Position numbers and translations under genes: made by a program. This document shows, piece by piece, positions 32,116-40,083 of a DNA stretch of 58,467 nt. Below the pieces are notes generated by a model that did not search any database, had not been told where the DNA came from, and worked only from the letters and a program-made list of their open reading frames with translations. Source of the DNA: Asaia bogorensis (GTDB lineage Bacteria; Pseudomonadota; Alphaproteobacteria; CACIAM-22H2); NCBI GenBank assembly GCA_945901855.1, contig CAMDLT010000027.1, positions 1 to 58,467 on the forward strand. Reading direction: 5' to 3'. How positions within the stretch are numbered: the first letter of the stretch is position 1; each line of letters starts with the position of its first letter.

Positions 32116-33048
32116 TCAGCCTGCGTAGGGGTGCGTTTTGATCCAGTGCCGCGCAATGTCCGCGCGCCTTGCGACCCACACTTTGTCGTGTTTTTCGATA
32201 TGGTCCATGAAGCGCTGCAACGCGCGCATGCGCCCGGGCCGACCGATCAGGCGCAGATGCAGGCCGATCGACATCATCTTGGGCGTCTCGGCGCCTTCTT
32301 CGTAGAGCGTATCGAACGCGTCGCGCGCATAGGCGAACCAGTCGTCGCCGGTATTGAAGCCTTGGACGGTGCCGAACTTCATGTCGTTGACGTCGAGCGT
32401 GTAGGGCACCACCAAGTGCGCTTTGCCCGACACGTTCGTCCAGAACGGAAGATCGTCGTTGTAGGCGTCGCTGTCGTAGAGCATGCCGTGTTCCACGGCG
32501 AGCTTGCGCGTGTTGTCGGACAGGCGGCCGGTGTACCAGCCCACGGGCGCAACGCCCGTCGCCTTCTTGATCGCGTCGATCGAAAGCTTGAAATGCTTGC
32601 GCTCCTCGGCGATCGGCATGTTGCGGTAGTCGATCCAGCGCCAGCCATGGCTTGCAACTTCGTGGCCGCCCTCGACCATGGCTTGTGCTGCTTGCGGGTG
32701 GCGCAGCAGCGCCATGCCCACCGCCCACGAGGTGAAAGGCAAGCGACGTTGTTCGAACGCGCGCAGAATGCGCCAGAAACCGGCCCGGCTGCCGTATTCG
32801 TAGACGCTTTCGACCGACAGATCGCGTTCGCGCGCGCGCGGCGTCTGCCCCACGACTTCGTGCAAAAATACTTCCGATTCCTTGTCGCCGTGCAGGATCG
32901 AGCGTTCGCCGCCTTCTTCGTAATTGACCACGAACGATACCGCGATGCGCGCGCCGTTGGGCCATGCGGCGTAGGGCGGGTTTTTGCCGTAGCCGACAAG
33001 GTCGCGCGGATAGGCGGTTTTTTTGGCGTTGGCTTTAGGCATTGGCAT
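32116..33048 (-). CDS. puuE: Allantoinase PuuE (polysaccharide-deacetylase fold)
   Basis: A 310-residue protein of the PuuE subgroup of the NodB-like deacetylase family, which opens the ring of allantoin to allantoate without metal. The run YGKNPPYAAWPNGARIAVSFVVNYEEGGERSILHGDKESEVFLHE is diagnostic, as are EVASHGWRWIDYRNMPIAEE and GWYTGRLSDNTRKLA. In some proteobacteria PuuE is fused to OHCU decarboxylase, but here only the deacetylase part is present. Start is ATG 33048 or 33042. It overlaps the upstream amidase gene by 14 bp. It supplies the third ring-opening step of the urate pathway whose other enzymes lie at 47590-53948. Confidence 0.93.
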   Translation of the reverse strand: MPMPKANAKKTAYPRDLVGYGKNPPYAAWPNGARIAVSFVVNYEEGGERSILHGDKESEVFLHEVVGQTPRARERDLSVESVYEYGSRAGFWRILRAFEQRRLPFTSWAVGMALLRHPQAAQAMVEGGHEVASHGWRWIDYRNMPIAEERKHFKLSIDAIKKATGVAPVGWYTGRLSDNTRKLAVEHGMLYDSDAYNDDLPFWTNVSGKAHLVVPYTLDVNDMKFGTVQGFNTGDDWFAYARDAFDTLYEEGAETPKMMSIGLHLRLIGRPGRMRALQRFMDHIEKHDKVWVARRADIARHWIKTHPYAG

Positions 33049-34228
33049 CGGGCTCCGAAGCTTGCGGGGTCGTCAGCAGTTTGACGAAATTGAGCAGCAT
33101 GGCGTCCTGGCCGCGCGGCGCCAGAAACGAAATGCCCACGGGCGCCTCGTCGGCAAAACCTGCGGGCAGCGAGATTTGCGGCAGGCCCGCGAGGCCCGCA
33201 ATGCAGGTCAGCATCAAGGTGCGCTGGCGCACGCGATCGAAGGTGGCCTCGTCGGCGTCGCGCAAGGGCGCTGGGGTTGCGGCCGTAGGCAGGCACAAGA
33301 TCGTGCCGGGCAGCAGCAGCTGGTCCAGATGCGCGCGCATGTCGGCGCGGCGCGGTTTGTGCAGCGCGACCGCTGCCGCATCGACCGTTTTGCCGAATTT
33401 GAAGCGTGCCAGCACGTCCGGGGCCAGGCGCGGCTGCACCTGTTCGATCCAGGAACCGTGGCAATCCCACGCCTCGGCGGCCGAAAGGATGCGGAACGTC
33501 TCCGACCAGGACGCAAACGCCGTACCCGCCACGTCGATATCGAAACTGTTTTCGAAAAAGGATTTGGCGCGCCCGATCCACGGCAGCAGGGCGGCGTAGA
33601 CGCCTTGGTCCAGCAAGCGCATCGCGTCCATCGCGACCAGCAAGCGCGTGGGTTCGGGGGCGGGCATGGGATCGTCGAGCAAGGCGCGGCCCACACGCTC
33701 CAGCAAGTCCGCGTCGCGCGCGAACCACCCGACCGTATCGAAACTCTCGGCAAGCGGCATTACGCCGTCCATCGGAATGGCGCCGTGCGTTGGGCGCATG
33801 CCGAATAGACCGCAGTAGCTGGCAGGCACGCGGATCGAGCCGCCGGTGTCGGTGCCAACGGCAAAATCGCAGGCCCGACCCGCGACGGCCGACGCCGAGC
33901 CCGAGGACGAACCGCCGGGAACGCGCTCGGGCGCAGCCGGGTTCAGCGGCGTCCCGTAATGCGCGTTGCGCCCGGTAAGACCGTAGGCGAGTTCGTCCAT
34001 CAGCGTCTTGCCGAGCAAGGTGGATCCCGCATCGAGCAGGCGCTGGAGCGCGGGCGCGGTGCGCGCCGCTTTGTTGTGCGTTTGCAGCCAAGTCGGGTTG
34101 CCCCCGCCGGTACGCTTGCTGGCGACGTCGAAATTGTCTTTGGCGGCGAACACGGTGCCGCGCAGCGGCCCGTCCTCGACGCCGACGATGTGGACGCGTT
34201 CGTGGCGCGTATAGGCGTCCAGATTCAT
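33035..34228 (-). CDS. Amidase (amidase-signature family)
   Basis: A 397-residue amidase, third of its superfamily in the window. Lys is in GTVFAAKDNFDVA, cis-Ser in GGSSSGSASAVAGRACDFAVG, and the nucleophilic Ser in TDTGGSIRVPASYCGLFGMRPTHG. The short N-terminus and the opening segment VEDGPLRGTVFAAKDNFD resemble AtzE/GatA-like amidases that accompany AtzF. It could deamidate an intermediate on the way to allophanate, or another amide in purine or pyrimidine salvage. ATG 34228 overlaps the atzF stop by 4 bp and its own stop overlaps puuE, so co-translation is likely. Confidence 0.9.
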   Translation of the reverse strand: MNLDAYTRHERVHIVGVEDGPLRGTVFAAKDNFDVASKRTGGGNPTWLQTHNKAARTAPALQRLLDAGSTLLGKTLMDELAYGLTGRNAHYGTPLNPAAPERVPGGSSSGSASAVAGRACDFAVGTDTGGSIRVPASYCGLFGMRPTHGAIPMDGVMPLAESFDTVGWFARDADLLERVGRALLDDPMPAPEPTRLLVAMDAMRLLDQGVYAALLPWIGRAKSFFENSFDIDVAGTAFASWSETFRILSAAEAWDCHGSWIEQVQPRLAPDVLARFKFGKTVDAAAVALHKPRRADMRAHLDQLLLPGTILCLPTAATPAPLRDADEATFDRVRQRTLMLTCIAGLAGLPQISLPAGFADEAPVGISFLAPRGQDAMLLNFVKLLTTPQASEPDANA

Positions 34229-36033
34229 TGTTGGGCCCCTTGTTGGAGATAGCTGCGCCAACCGCCATGCGCCGTGATGTCGCTGGCCCCGGCAAGCGCC
34301 ATCGGCTCGCACACAAAACCTTTGCACCAACTGCCGTCGTCGAGTTCGATCGTGCCGATCGCCATCGGCGGCGGGACCAGCGCCACGAAGCTGCCGAACG
34401 CGGCCGCATCCATCTCCCAAATCTCGAGCGCGATCCGCGCGCCGCCGCTTTCGACGCGGACCAAGCCGGGTTTGGGCGGCGCGGTGTTGGCGAGCGCATA
34501 GAGTTTGTAGCGTTCGGCCGTGGCGGCGCTGCGCACGAGCCGCGCGCGTCGCTCGGTCAATTGCGCGTTGAGCGGCATGCCGGTCAAATGCGCGCCGACA
34601 ACCGCCAAACGGATGGCTTCGGGCGGTGCGGCTGCGGTTGGCGCAGCTTTGGGGGCGGGCATCGGCGCGTCGGTGGCGCCAAGCGACAGGCCCGTATCGG
34701 CGTGGAACGCTTCGCCCAAGGCCGCAAGCGCGCCGTCCGCCCAAGCGGGCCCGACCAGGGTAAGGCCGCTTGGCAAGCCGTCGGGACGGATTGCAGCGGG
34801 CACGGCAAGGGCGGACATGTCCAATAGATTGACGAAATTTGTGTAGTAGCCGAGTTCGGTGTTGTGGCGCACGGGTTCGGCCGCCAACTGCGCGAGCGTA
34901 AAGATCGTGCCGCTGGTGGGCAAAGCGAGCACGTCGATCCGCGTCCACAGCGCGTCGGCACGGCGTTTCAGCGCTTCGAGCCGGTAGAGCGCCTTGAAGG
35001 TCGCAACCGCATCGAATTTTTTGGCGTTGGCGATCACGGCGCGCGTTGTGGGGAACAGCGCGTCCGGATTGTCGCGCATCATGGCTTCGATGGCAGCGTA
35101 GCGCTCGGCAACCCACGGGCCGTCATAGAGGAGGTCGGCGGTTTCCTTGAGGGGCGCAAAATCGATTTCGATGCGCGTGCCGCCGAGTTTTTCGAGCCGC
35201 GCGCACGCATCGCGATAGACCGTGGCCGCCTGCGCGTCGCCAAAAAACGCGAGCGCGTCGCCCGCGGGCACGCCGAAGCGAAACGCCGCCGGACGCTGGC
35301 GGCGGTCGAGCATGGCGGGGCTGGCGGCTTCGCGCGAATAGGGGTCTTGCGCATCGAAACCCGCCGCAACGCGGCCTGCGATGCGCGCATCGTCCACCGT
35401 CAGCGCGAAGATCGAGATCACGTCGAGCGTGCGGCAGGCGGGGACCAGGCCCTGCGTCGAGAACAGACCCTTGGTGGGTTTCAAACCGACGATATTGTTG
35501 AAGCCGGCGGGGACCCGACCCGAACCTGCCGTGTCGGTGCCGAGCGAAAACGACACGAGGCCGGCCGCAACCGCAACGGCCGAGCCCGACGACGAGCCGC
35601 CCGGTACGTAGCGTTTGTCGAACGTGTTCTGCGGCACGCCATAGGGCGAACGCACGCCGACCAATCCTGTCGCAAATTGGTCGAGATTGGTTTTGCCGAT
35701 CGCGATGGCGCCCGCCGCGACCAGTTTCTCGACCAGCGTTGCCGAGCGCTCGGGCGTATAGGCAAAAGCCGGGCATGCGGCCGTCGTTGGCGCCCCTGCC
35801 AAGTCGATATTGTCTTTGATCGCGAACGGGATGCCCCATAACGGTGCTGTGCGCGGGATGCCGGACAAAAGCTGGGCGGCGGCCAACGCTTCCGCGCGCG
35901 GCACCAAATGGAGCCACGTCTTGTCGTCGCCGCGCGCCGCGATGCGGCGATAGATCTCGTCGATCACGTCGCTTGGGTCGGCGCCCGCTGCGTAGGCAGC
36001 GGCAAGACTGGAAAAATCGAGACTGATATTCAT
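34225..36033 (-). CDS. atzF: Allophanate hydrolase (AtzF/DUR2 type)
   Basis: A 602-residue two-domain enzyme. The amidase domain (1-450) has Lys in GIPFAIKDNIDLAGAPTTAACPAF, cis-Ser in VPGGSSSGSAVAVAAGLVSFSLG, and the nucleophile in TDTAGSGRVPAGFNNIVGLKPT; TTAACPAFAY is characteristic of allophanate hydrolases. The C-terminal domain (about 480-602) has LAVVGAHLTGMPLNAQL, LYALANTAPPKPGLVRV and a closing GFVCEPMAL, matching the AtzF C-terminal decarboxylation domain. It turns allophanate into 2 CO2 and 2 NH3. No urea carboxylase is adjacent, so the allophanate source is unclear. ATG 36033 starts a four-gene minus-strand unit. Confidence 0.93.
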   Translation of the reverse strand: MNISLDFSSLAAAYAAGADPSDVIDEIYRRIAARGDDKTWLHLVPRAEALAAAQLLSGIPRTAPLWGIPFAIKDNIDLAGAPTTAACPAFAYTPERSATLVEKLVAAGAIAIGKTNLDQFATGLVGVRSPYGVPQNTFDKRYVPGGSSSGSAVAVAAGLVSFSLGTDTAGSGRVPAGFNNIVGLKPTKGLFSTQGLVPACRTLDVISIFALTVDDARIAGRVAAGFDAQDPYSREAASPAMLDRRQRPAAFRFGVPAGDALAFFGDAQAATVYRDACARLEKLGGTRIEIDFAPLKETADLLYDGPWVAERYAAIEAMMRDNPDALFPTTRAVIANAKKFDAVATFKALYRLEALKRRADALWTRIDVLALPTSGTIFTLAQLAAEPVRHNTELGYYTNFVNLLDMSALAVPAAIRPDGLPSGLTLVGPAWADGALAALGEAFHADTGLSLGATDAPMPAPKAAPTAAAPPEAIRLAVVGAHLTGMPLNAQLTERRARLVRSAATAERYKLYALANTAPPKPGLVRVESGGARIALEIWEMDAAAFGSFVALVPPPMAIGTIELDDGSWCKGFVCEPMALAGASDITAHGGWRSYLQQGAQQ

Positions 36034-36133
36034 GGACACTCGCGACTCGAGGAGACGGATTGGACGGCCCCGCATGAAGCAAAACCCTAGCCAATGCAGG
36101 CGGAAAATTCCATGTTCGCTTTGTCGAGCGCCG

Positions 36134-36164
36134 TTGACAGGGGCAGGGCCGACAGGGTTCTAAT
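36134..36164 (+). promoter_or_regulatory. Possible promoter of the potD-type operon
   Basis: A perfect TTGACA at 36134-36139 is followed after 19 bases by TCTAAT at 36159-36164 (5 of 6 consensus bases). The spacing is longer than the usual 17. It lies in the 160-bp divergent gap between atzF and the binding-protein gene. Confidence 0.4.
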
Positions 36165-36193
36165 CGGCCAAACGCGGGTACGGAGAGTTGGCG

Positions 36194-37279
36194 ATGATGC
36201 GAACGATCGTGGCAGGGTTGCTGTTGCTTGCGGCCGGTGCCGCCCAGGCCCAAAACACCCTCAACATCTACAATTGGAACGATTACGTGTCGCCGCAGGC
36301 GCTCGAACGTTTCGAGCGCGAGACCGGCATCCGCGTGCGCTACGATACCTACGATTCGAACGAAACGCTCGATGCCAAGCTGCGTGCCGGGCGCTCGGGC
36401 TACGATCTGGTGGTGCCCACGGCGTCGCCTTTTCTTGCCCTGCAACTGGCCGCGCGTCTCTACCAGCCGTTCGACCGCGCGAAACTTTCCAACTTCGCCA
36501 ATCTCGATCCGCAGGTGATGCGCGACCTTTCGCGCGCCGATCCCGGCAACCGTTTCGCGATCCCGCATATGTCGAGCCTGACCGGCATCGGATACAATGC
36601 CGAGCGGGTCGGGCGCGTGATGGCGGATGCGCCGGTTTTCTCGCTGCGCATGGTGTTCGATCCTGAAATTGCGCGCCGTTTCCAATCCTGCGGCCTCGTG
36701 ATGCTCGACTCGCCGACCGACGTGTTTCCCGCAGCGCTTGCGTATCTGGGGCTCGATCCCGACTCGAAGGACCCGGCGCATTTGGTGCGGGCGACCGAGT
36801 TGCTGATGCGCATCCGCCCGTTCGTGCGCAAATGGCACGGCTCCGAATACATCAACGACCTCGCCAACGGGGACGCGTGCGTGGCGTTTGGCTATTCGGG
36901 CGACATCAAACAGGCGGCGGCGCGCGCGCGCGAAGCCAAACGCGCCAATGTGCGCGTCGAATTCGCGACCCCGCAAGAAGGCGCTTTGCTCGCGCACGAT
37001 GTCTGGGCGATCCCGGCGGACGCGCGCAATCCCGATGCCGCCCATCGCTTCGTCGATTTTATGCTGCGCCCGGAAATTGCCGCGCTCAATACCGAGGCGG
37101 TCGGGTATCCAAGCGGCGTTCCGGGCGCGCGCGCCCTGGTGCGGCCGGAACTTCGCGACGATCCGACCGTGTTCGTGCCCGCCGAAATCCGCGCCAAGCT
37201 CTATACCATCACGCCGGCCGCGCGCGACTACGAACGCCTGCGCACGCGTGCGTGGACGCGCGTGACGACAGGCCGGTGA
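36194..37279 (+). CDS. potD: PotD/PotF-type periplasmic binding protein
   Basis: A 361-residue precursor: Sec signal MMRTIVAGLLLLAAGAAQAQ, then NTLNIYNWNDYVSPQALERFERETGIRVRYDTYDSNETLDAKL, the conserved start of polyamine-binding proteins. ANGDACVAFGYSGDIKQA and FVDFMLRPEIAALNTEAVGYPSG are further family strings. The operon order binding protein-ATPase-permease-permease is typical. True substrate is open: its divergent neighbour is the allophanate/allantoin operon, so a nitrogen-rich ligand other than putrescine is possible. ATG 36194 follows GGAG at 36182-36185. Confidence 0.88.
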   Translation: MMRTIVAGLLLLAAGAAQAQNTLNIYNWNDYVSPQALERFERETGIRVRYDTYDSNETLDAKLRAGRSGYDLVVPTASPFLALQLAARLYQPFDRAKLSNFANLDPQVMRDLSRADPGNRFAIPHMSSLTGIGYNAERVGRVMADAPVFSLRMVFDPEIARRFQSCGLVMLDSPTDVFPAALAYLGLDPDSKDPAHLVRATELLMRIRPFVRKWHGSEYINDLANGDACVAFGYSGDIKQAAARAREAKRANVRVEFATPQEGALLAHDVWAIPADARNPDAAHRFVDFMLRPEIAALNTEAVGYPSGVPGARALVRPELRDDPTVFVPAEIRAKLYTITPAARDYERLRTRAWTRVTTGR

Positions 37280-37292
37280 CGGCGACCCGCCG

Positions 37293-38246
37293 ATGATCCG
37301 CATCGACGGGTTGGTCAAGCGGTTCGCAGGGTTTGCGGCGGTCGATGGCGTGTCTCTTGAAATTTCGGCGGGCGAAATCTTCTGCCTGCTCGGTCCGTCC
37401 GGCTGCGGCAAGACCACGCTGCTGCGCTGCATCGGCGGCTTCGAGACGCCCGATGCCGGCACTGTTTCGCTCGACGGCGTCGACGTCACGGCGCTGCCCG
37501 CGTGGCACCGGCCCGTCAACACGGTGTTCCAAAACTACGCGCTGTTCCCGCATCTGAGCGTGGCGGCCAATGTCGGTTTCGGCCTCGAGACGCTGGCGCT
37601 CGACAAGCGCGCGCGCGCGGCGCGCGTTGGCGAAATGCTGGCGCTCGTGCGCCTCGAAGGGTTCGAGAGCCGGAAACCCGATCAGCTTTCCGGCGGCCAG
37701 CGCCAGCGCGTTGCGATCGCGCGCGCGCTCGCGCGCCACCCCAAGGTGCTGCTGCTCGACGAACCGCTCTCGGCGCTCGATGCGAAACTGCGCGAGGAAA
37801 CGCGCCTCGAACTCGTCGAGTTGCAGGCGCGTTTGGGGATCGCATTCGTGTTCGTCACGCACGACCAGGAAGAGGCGATGGCGATCTCCGACCGCATCGG
37901 CGTCATGGAGCGCGGGCGCATCGTGCAAGTGGCCTCGCCCGCCGAACTCTACGAGGCGCCCGCCACGCGCTTCGTGGCCGAGTTCGTCGGGCGCATCAAT
38001 CTGTTCGAGCGGCCGGGCGTCGACGGCTGGATTGCCGTGCGGCCCGAGCGCGTCCAAGTGGGCCAGGGCCCGCACACGGGACGCGTGCGCGAATGCGCGT
38101 ATTTGGGCGAACGGCGGCTGGTGTTTCTCGATACGGATTTCGGCCGCGTGACGGCAAGCCAGCCGGGCCAAGCGCCGGTGCCCGAAAATGGCGCCAAAAT
38201 CGCTTTCGGCTGGCCGAGCGACGCCGAGCGCATGCTGGCGCGATGA
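37293..38246 (+). CDS. potA: PotA-type ABC transporter ATPase
   Basis: A 317-residue ATPase with Walker A GPSGCGKTT, Q-loop VFQNYALFPHLSV, signature LSGGQRQRVAIARAL, Walker B VLLLDEPLSALDAKLREE and H-loop VTHDQEEAMAISDRI, followed by a TOBE-like C-terminal domain (about 230-317; EFVGRINLFERPGVDGWIAVRPERVQVG). It energises uptake through the two permeases that follow. Starts 13 bp after the binding-protein gene and overlaps the first permease by 4 bp. Confidence 0.92.
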   Translation: MIRIDGLVKRFAGFAAVDGVSLEISAGEIFCLLGPSGCGKTTLLRCIGGFETPDAGTVSLDGVDVTALPAWHRPVNTVFQNYALFPHLSVAANVGFGLETLALDKRARAARVGEMLALVRLEGFESRKPDQLSGGQRQRVAIARALARHPKVLLLDEPLSALDAKLREETRLELVELQARLGIAFVFVTHDQEEAMAISDRIGVMERGRIVQVASPAELYEAPATRFVAEFVGRINLFERPGVDGWIAVRPERVQVGQGPHTGRVRECAYLGERRLVFLDTDFGRVTASQPGQAPVPENGAKIAFGWPSDAERMLAR

Positions 38247-39073
38247 ACCGGGCAGTCTTTATCGCGCCGGTTTTTTTGTGGCTGCTGGCGGCCGTCGGCG
38301 CGCCCTTCGCCTTGATCGTGGCGATCAGTTTCGGCTCGGCCACGCAGGGGGCGCCGCCGTTCGACTGGGGATTCTCGCTCGACAATTATAAACTGTTGAT
38401 TGCCGACGATCTTTATGTGGCGGCTTTTGCCAATGCCGCGCGCATTGCGGGCACGTCGACGGCCATCTGCTTGCTGGTCGGCTATCCCATGGCGCTGGCC
38501 ATCGCGCGCGCGGCACCCCGGCGCCGGGCCTTGCTGCTGTTTTTTGTCATGCTGCCGTTCTGGACGTCGTTTTTGATTCGCGTTTACGCGTGGATGGGGC
38601 TGCTGCGCCCGACGGGGCTGATCAACGGCACGCTCGAAGCGTTGGGCCTGATCGACGCCCCCGTGCAGATGATCGCCAACGAATTCGCGGTGCATCTTGG
38701 CATCGTCTACGCCTATCTGCCGTTCATGGTGCTCCCGCTCTACGCGACGCTCGAAAAACTTGACCCGGCATTGCTCGAGGCTGCACAGGATTTGGGCGCT
38801 GGACCCTGGCGCGCGTTTTGGCGTGTGACGCTGCCGTTGTCGCTGCCGGGGATCGTGGCGGGTGCATTGCTCGTCTTCATTCCGGCAAGCGGCGAATTTG
38901 TCATCCCCGACCTGCTGGGCGGTCCCGATACGCCGATGATCGGGCGCGTTTTGTGGCTCGAATTTTTCCAGAACCGCGACTGGCCGATGGCATGCGCCTT
39001 GGCAAGCGCGCTCGGCGCTTTGCTGGCAGCCCCGCTTTTGCTGTTCGACCGGCTACGCTTGAGGGCCGGGTGA
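38243..39073 (+). CDS. potB: PotB-type ABC transporter permease
   Basis: A 276-residue inner-membrane permease with six membrane segments. The EAA cytoplasmic loop reads EAAQDLGAGPWRAFWRVTLPLSLPGI, and SGEFVIPDLLGGPDTPMIGRVLWLEFFQNRDWPMACA is the usual PotB segment. ATG 38243 overlaps potA by four bases; its stop shares one base with the next start (TGATG). Pairs with the following permease. Confidence 0.9.
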   Translation: MNRAVFIAPVFLWLLAAVGAPFALIVAISFGSATQGAPPFDWGFSLDNYKLLIADDLYVAAFANAARIAGTSTAICLLVGYPMALAIARAAPRRRALLLFFVMLPFWTSFLIRVYAWMGLLRPTGLINGTLEALGLIDAPVQMIANEFAVHLGIVYAYLPFMVLPLYATLEKLDPALLEAAQDLGAGPWRAFWRVTLPLSLPGIVAGALLVFIPASGEFVIPDLLGGPDTPMIGRVLWLEFFQNRDWPMACALASALGALLAAPLLLFDRLRLRAG

Positions 39074-39876
39074 TGCGTCCTTCGCGCATGTCGAAGCTGC
39101 CGATGGCGCTGGCGGCAGGTTTTTCGTTCCTCTATCTGCCGATCGTCGTGATGGCGATCTTCAGTTTCAACGAAAGCCGTCTCGTGACGGTGTGGGCAGG
39201 TTTTTCGACGCGCTGGTACGCCGAACTGTTTGCCAATGCGCGCATGCTCGAAGCCGCCGGGCTCAGTCTGGCCGTGGCGGCGCTGGCGGCCAGTCTTGCG
39301 GCCTGCATGGGCACGCTTGCGGGCTATGCGCTTGGGCGGCTCGGGCGATTTCCCGGTCGGGGGCTGTTTGCGCTGCTGCTGCTGGCACCGCTCGTGCTGC
39401 CGGAGGTGATTTTGGGCCTGTCGATGCTGATGGGCTATGCGACGCTCGACCGGTTGGTCGGTTGGCCTGCCGAGCGCGGGCTGGCGACGATCGCGCTCGC
39501 GCATGCAAGCTACGGCACGGCGTTCGTTGCCGTGATCGTCGAAGCGCGGTTGCGCGGACTCGATCCCACCCTCGAAGAAGCGGCGCGCGATTTGGGCGCA
39601 TCGCCCCTGCGCGCGTTCGCGCGCGTGACGCTGCCCTTGCTGCGCCCGGCCGTTGCGGCCGGTTGGCTGCTTGCCTTCACGCTGTCGCTCGACGATCTGG
39701 TGATCGCAAGTTTCGTCTCCGGCCCTGGCGCGACCACGCTGCCGATGCTAGTCTACGCCAGCGTTCGGTTGGGCTTGAGCCCGCAAATCAACGCGTTGGC
39801 ATGCGTCATGATTGTGTGCGTCGCAAGTCTAGTCTGGATTGGAACTAAAAGTTGCAGACTCGGACGCCCCCTGTGA
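39073..39876 (+). CDS. potC: PotC-type ABC transporter permease
   Basis: A 267-residue permease. FLYLPIVVMAIFSFNESRLVTVWAGFSTRWYAELFANARML is the classical PotC N-terminus, and the EAA loop reads EEAARDLGASPLRAFARVTLPLLRPAVAAGW; LSLDDLVIASFVSGPGATTLPMLVYASVRLGLSPQINAL follows. It completes the transporter. Its stop codon lies inside a DnaA-box-like sequence. Confidence 0.9.
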   Translation: MRPSRMSKLPMALAAGFSFLYLPIVVMAIFSFNESRLVTVWAGFSTRWYAELFANARMLEAAGLSLAVAALAASLAACMGTLAGYALGRLGRFPGRGLFALLLLAPLVLPEVILGLSMLMGYATLDRLVGWPAERGLATIALAHASYGTAFVAVIVEARLRGLDPTLEEAARDLGASPLRAFARVTLPLLRPAVAAGWLLAFTLSLDDLVIASFVSGPGATTLPMLVYASVRLGLSPQINALACVMIVCVASLVWIGTKSCRLGRPL

Positions 39877-39902
39877 ATAACTAATGTCGCGATTTATCCA
39901 CA
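39872..39902. promoter_or_regulatory. Inverted pair of DnaA-box-like nonamers
   Basis: TGTGAATAA (39872-39880) is the complement of TTATTCACA, and TTATCCACA is at 39894-39902. Both fit the DnaA consensus TTATNCACA, and they face each other across 13 bases. The same bases form an imperfect inverted repeat (CTGTGAATAA / TTATCCACAG), so a hairpin is an alternative reading. The next 180 bp hold no gene. Confidence 0.5.
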
Positions 39903-40083
39903 GAACTGCGCGCGCGGCGTGAAAATACGCATTCTAATCAGCGACTTGGCTCGCGCTGCTCGTGTGATCAAAATGCCCACCAAATGGGCGGAAAAATATG
40001 CCAAAAAAAGCGACGCGTAGCTTGCTCGAACCAATTGGAGTCGGCATCATCGACGTCGCAATTTGCGAAAGCGGAAAATTGGA

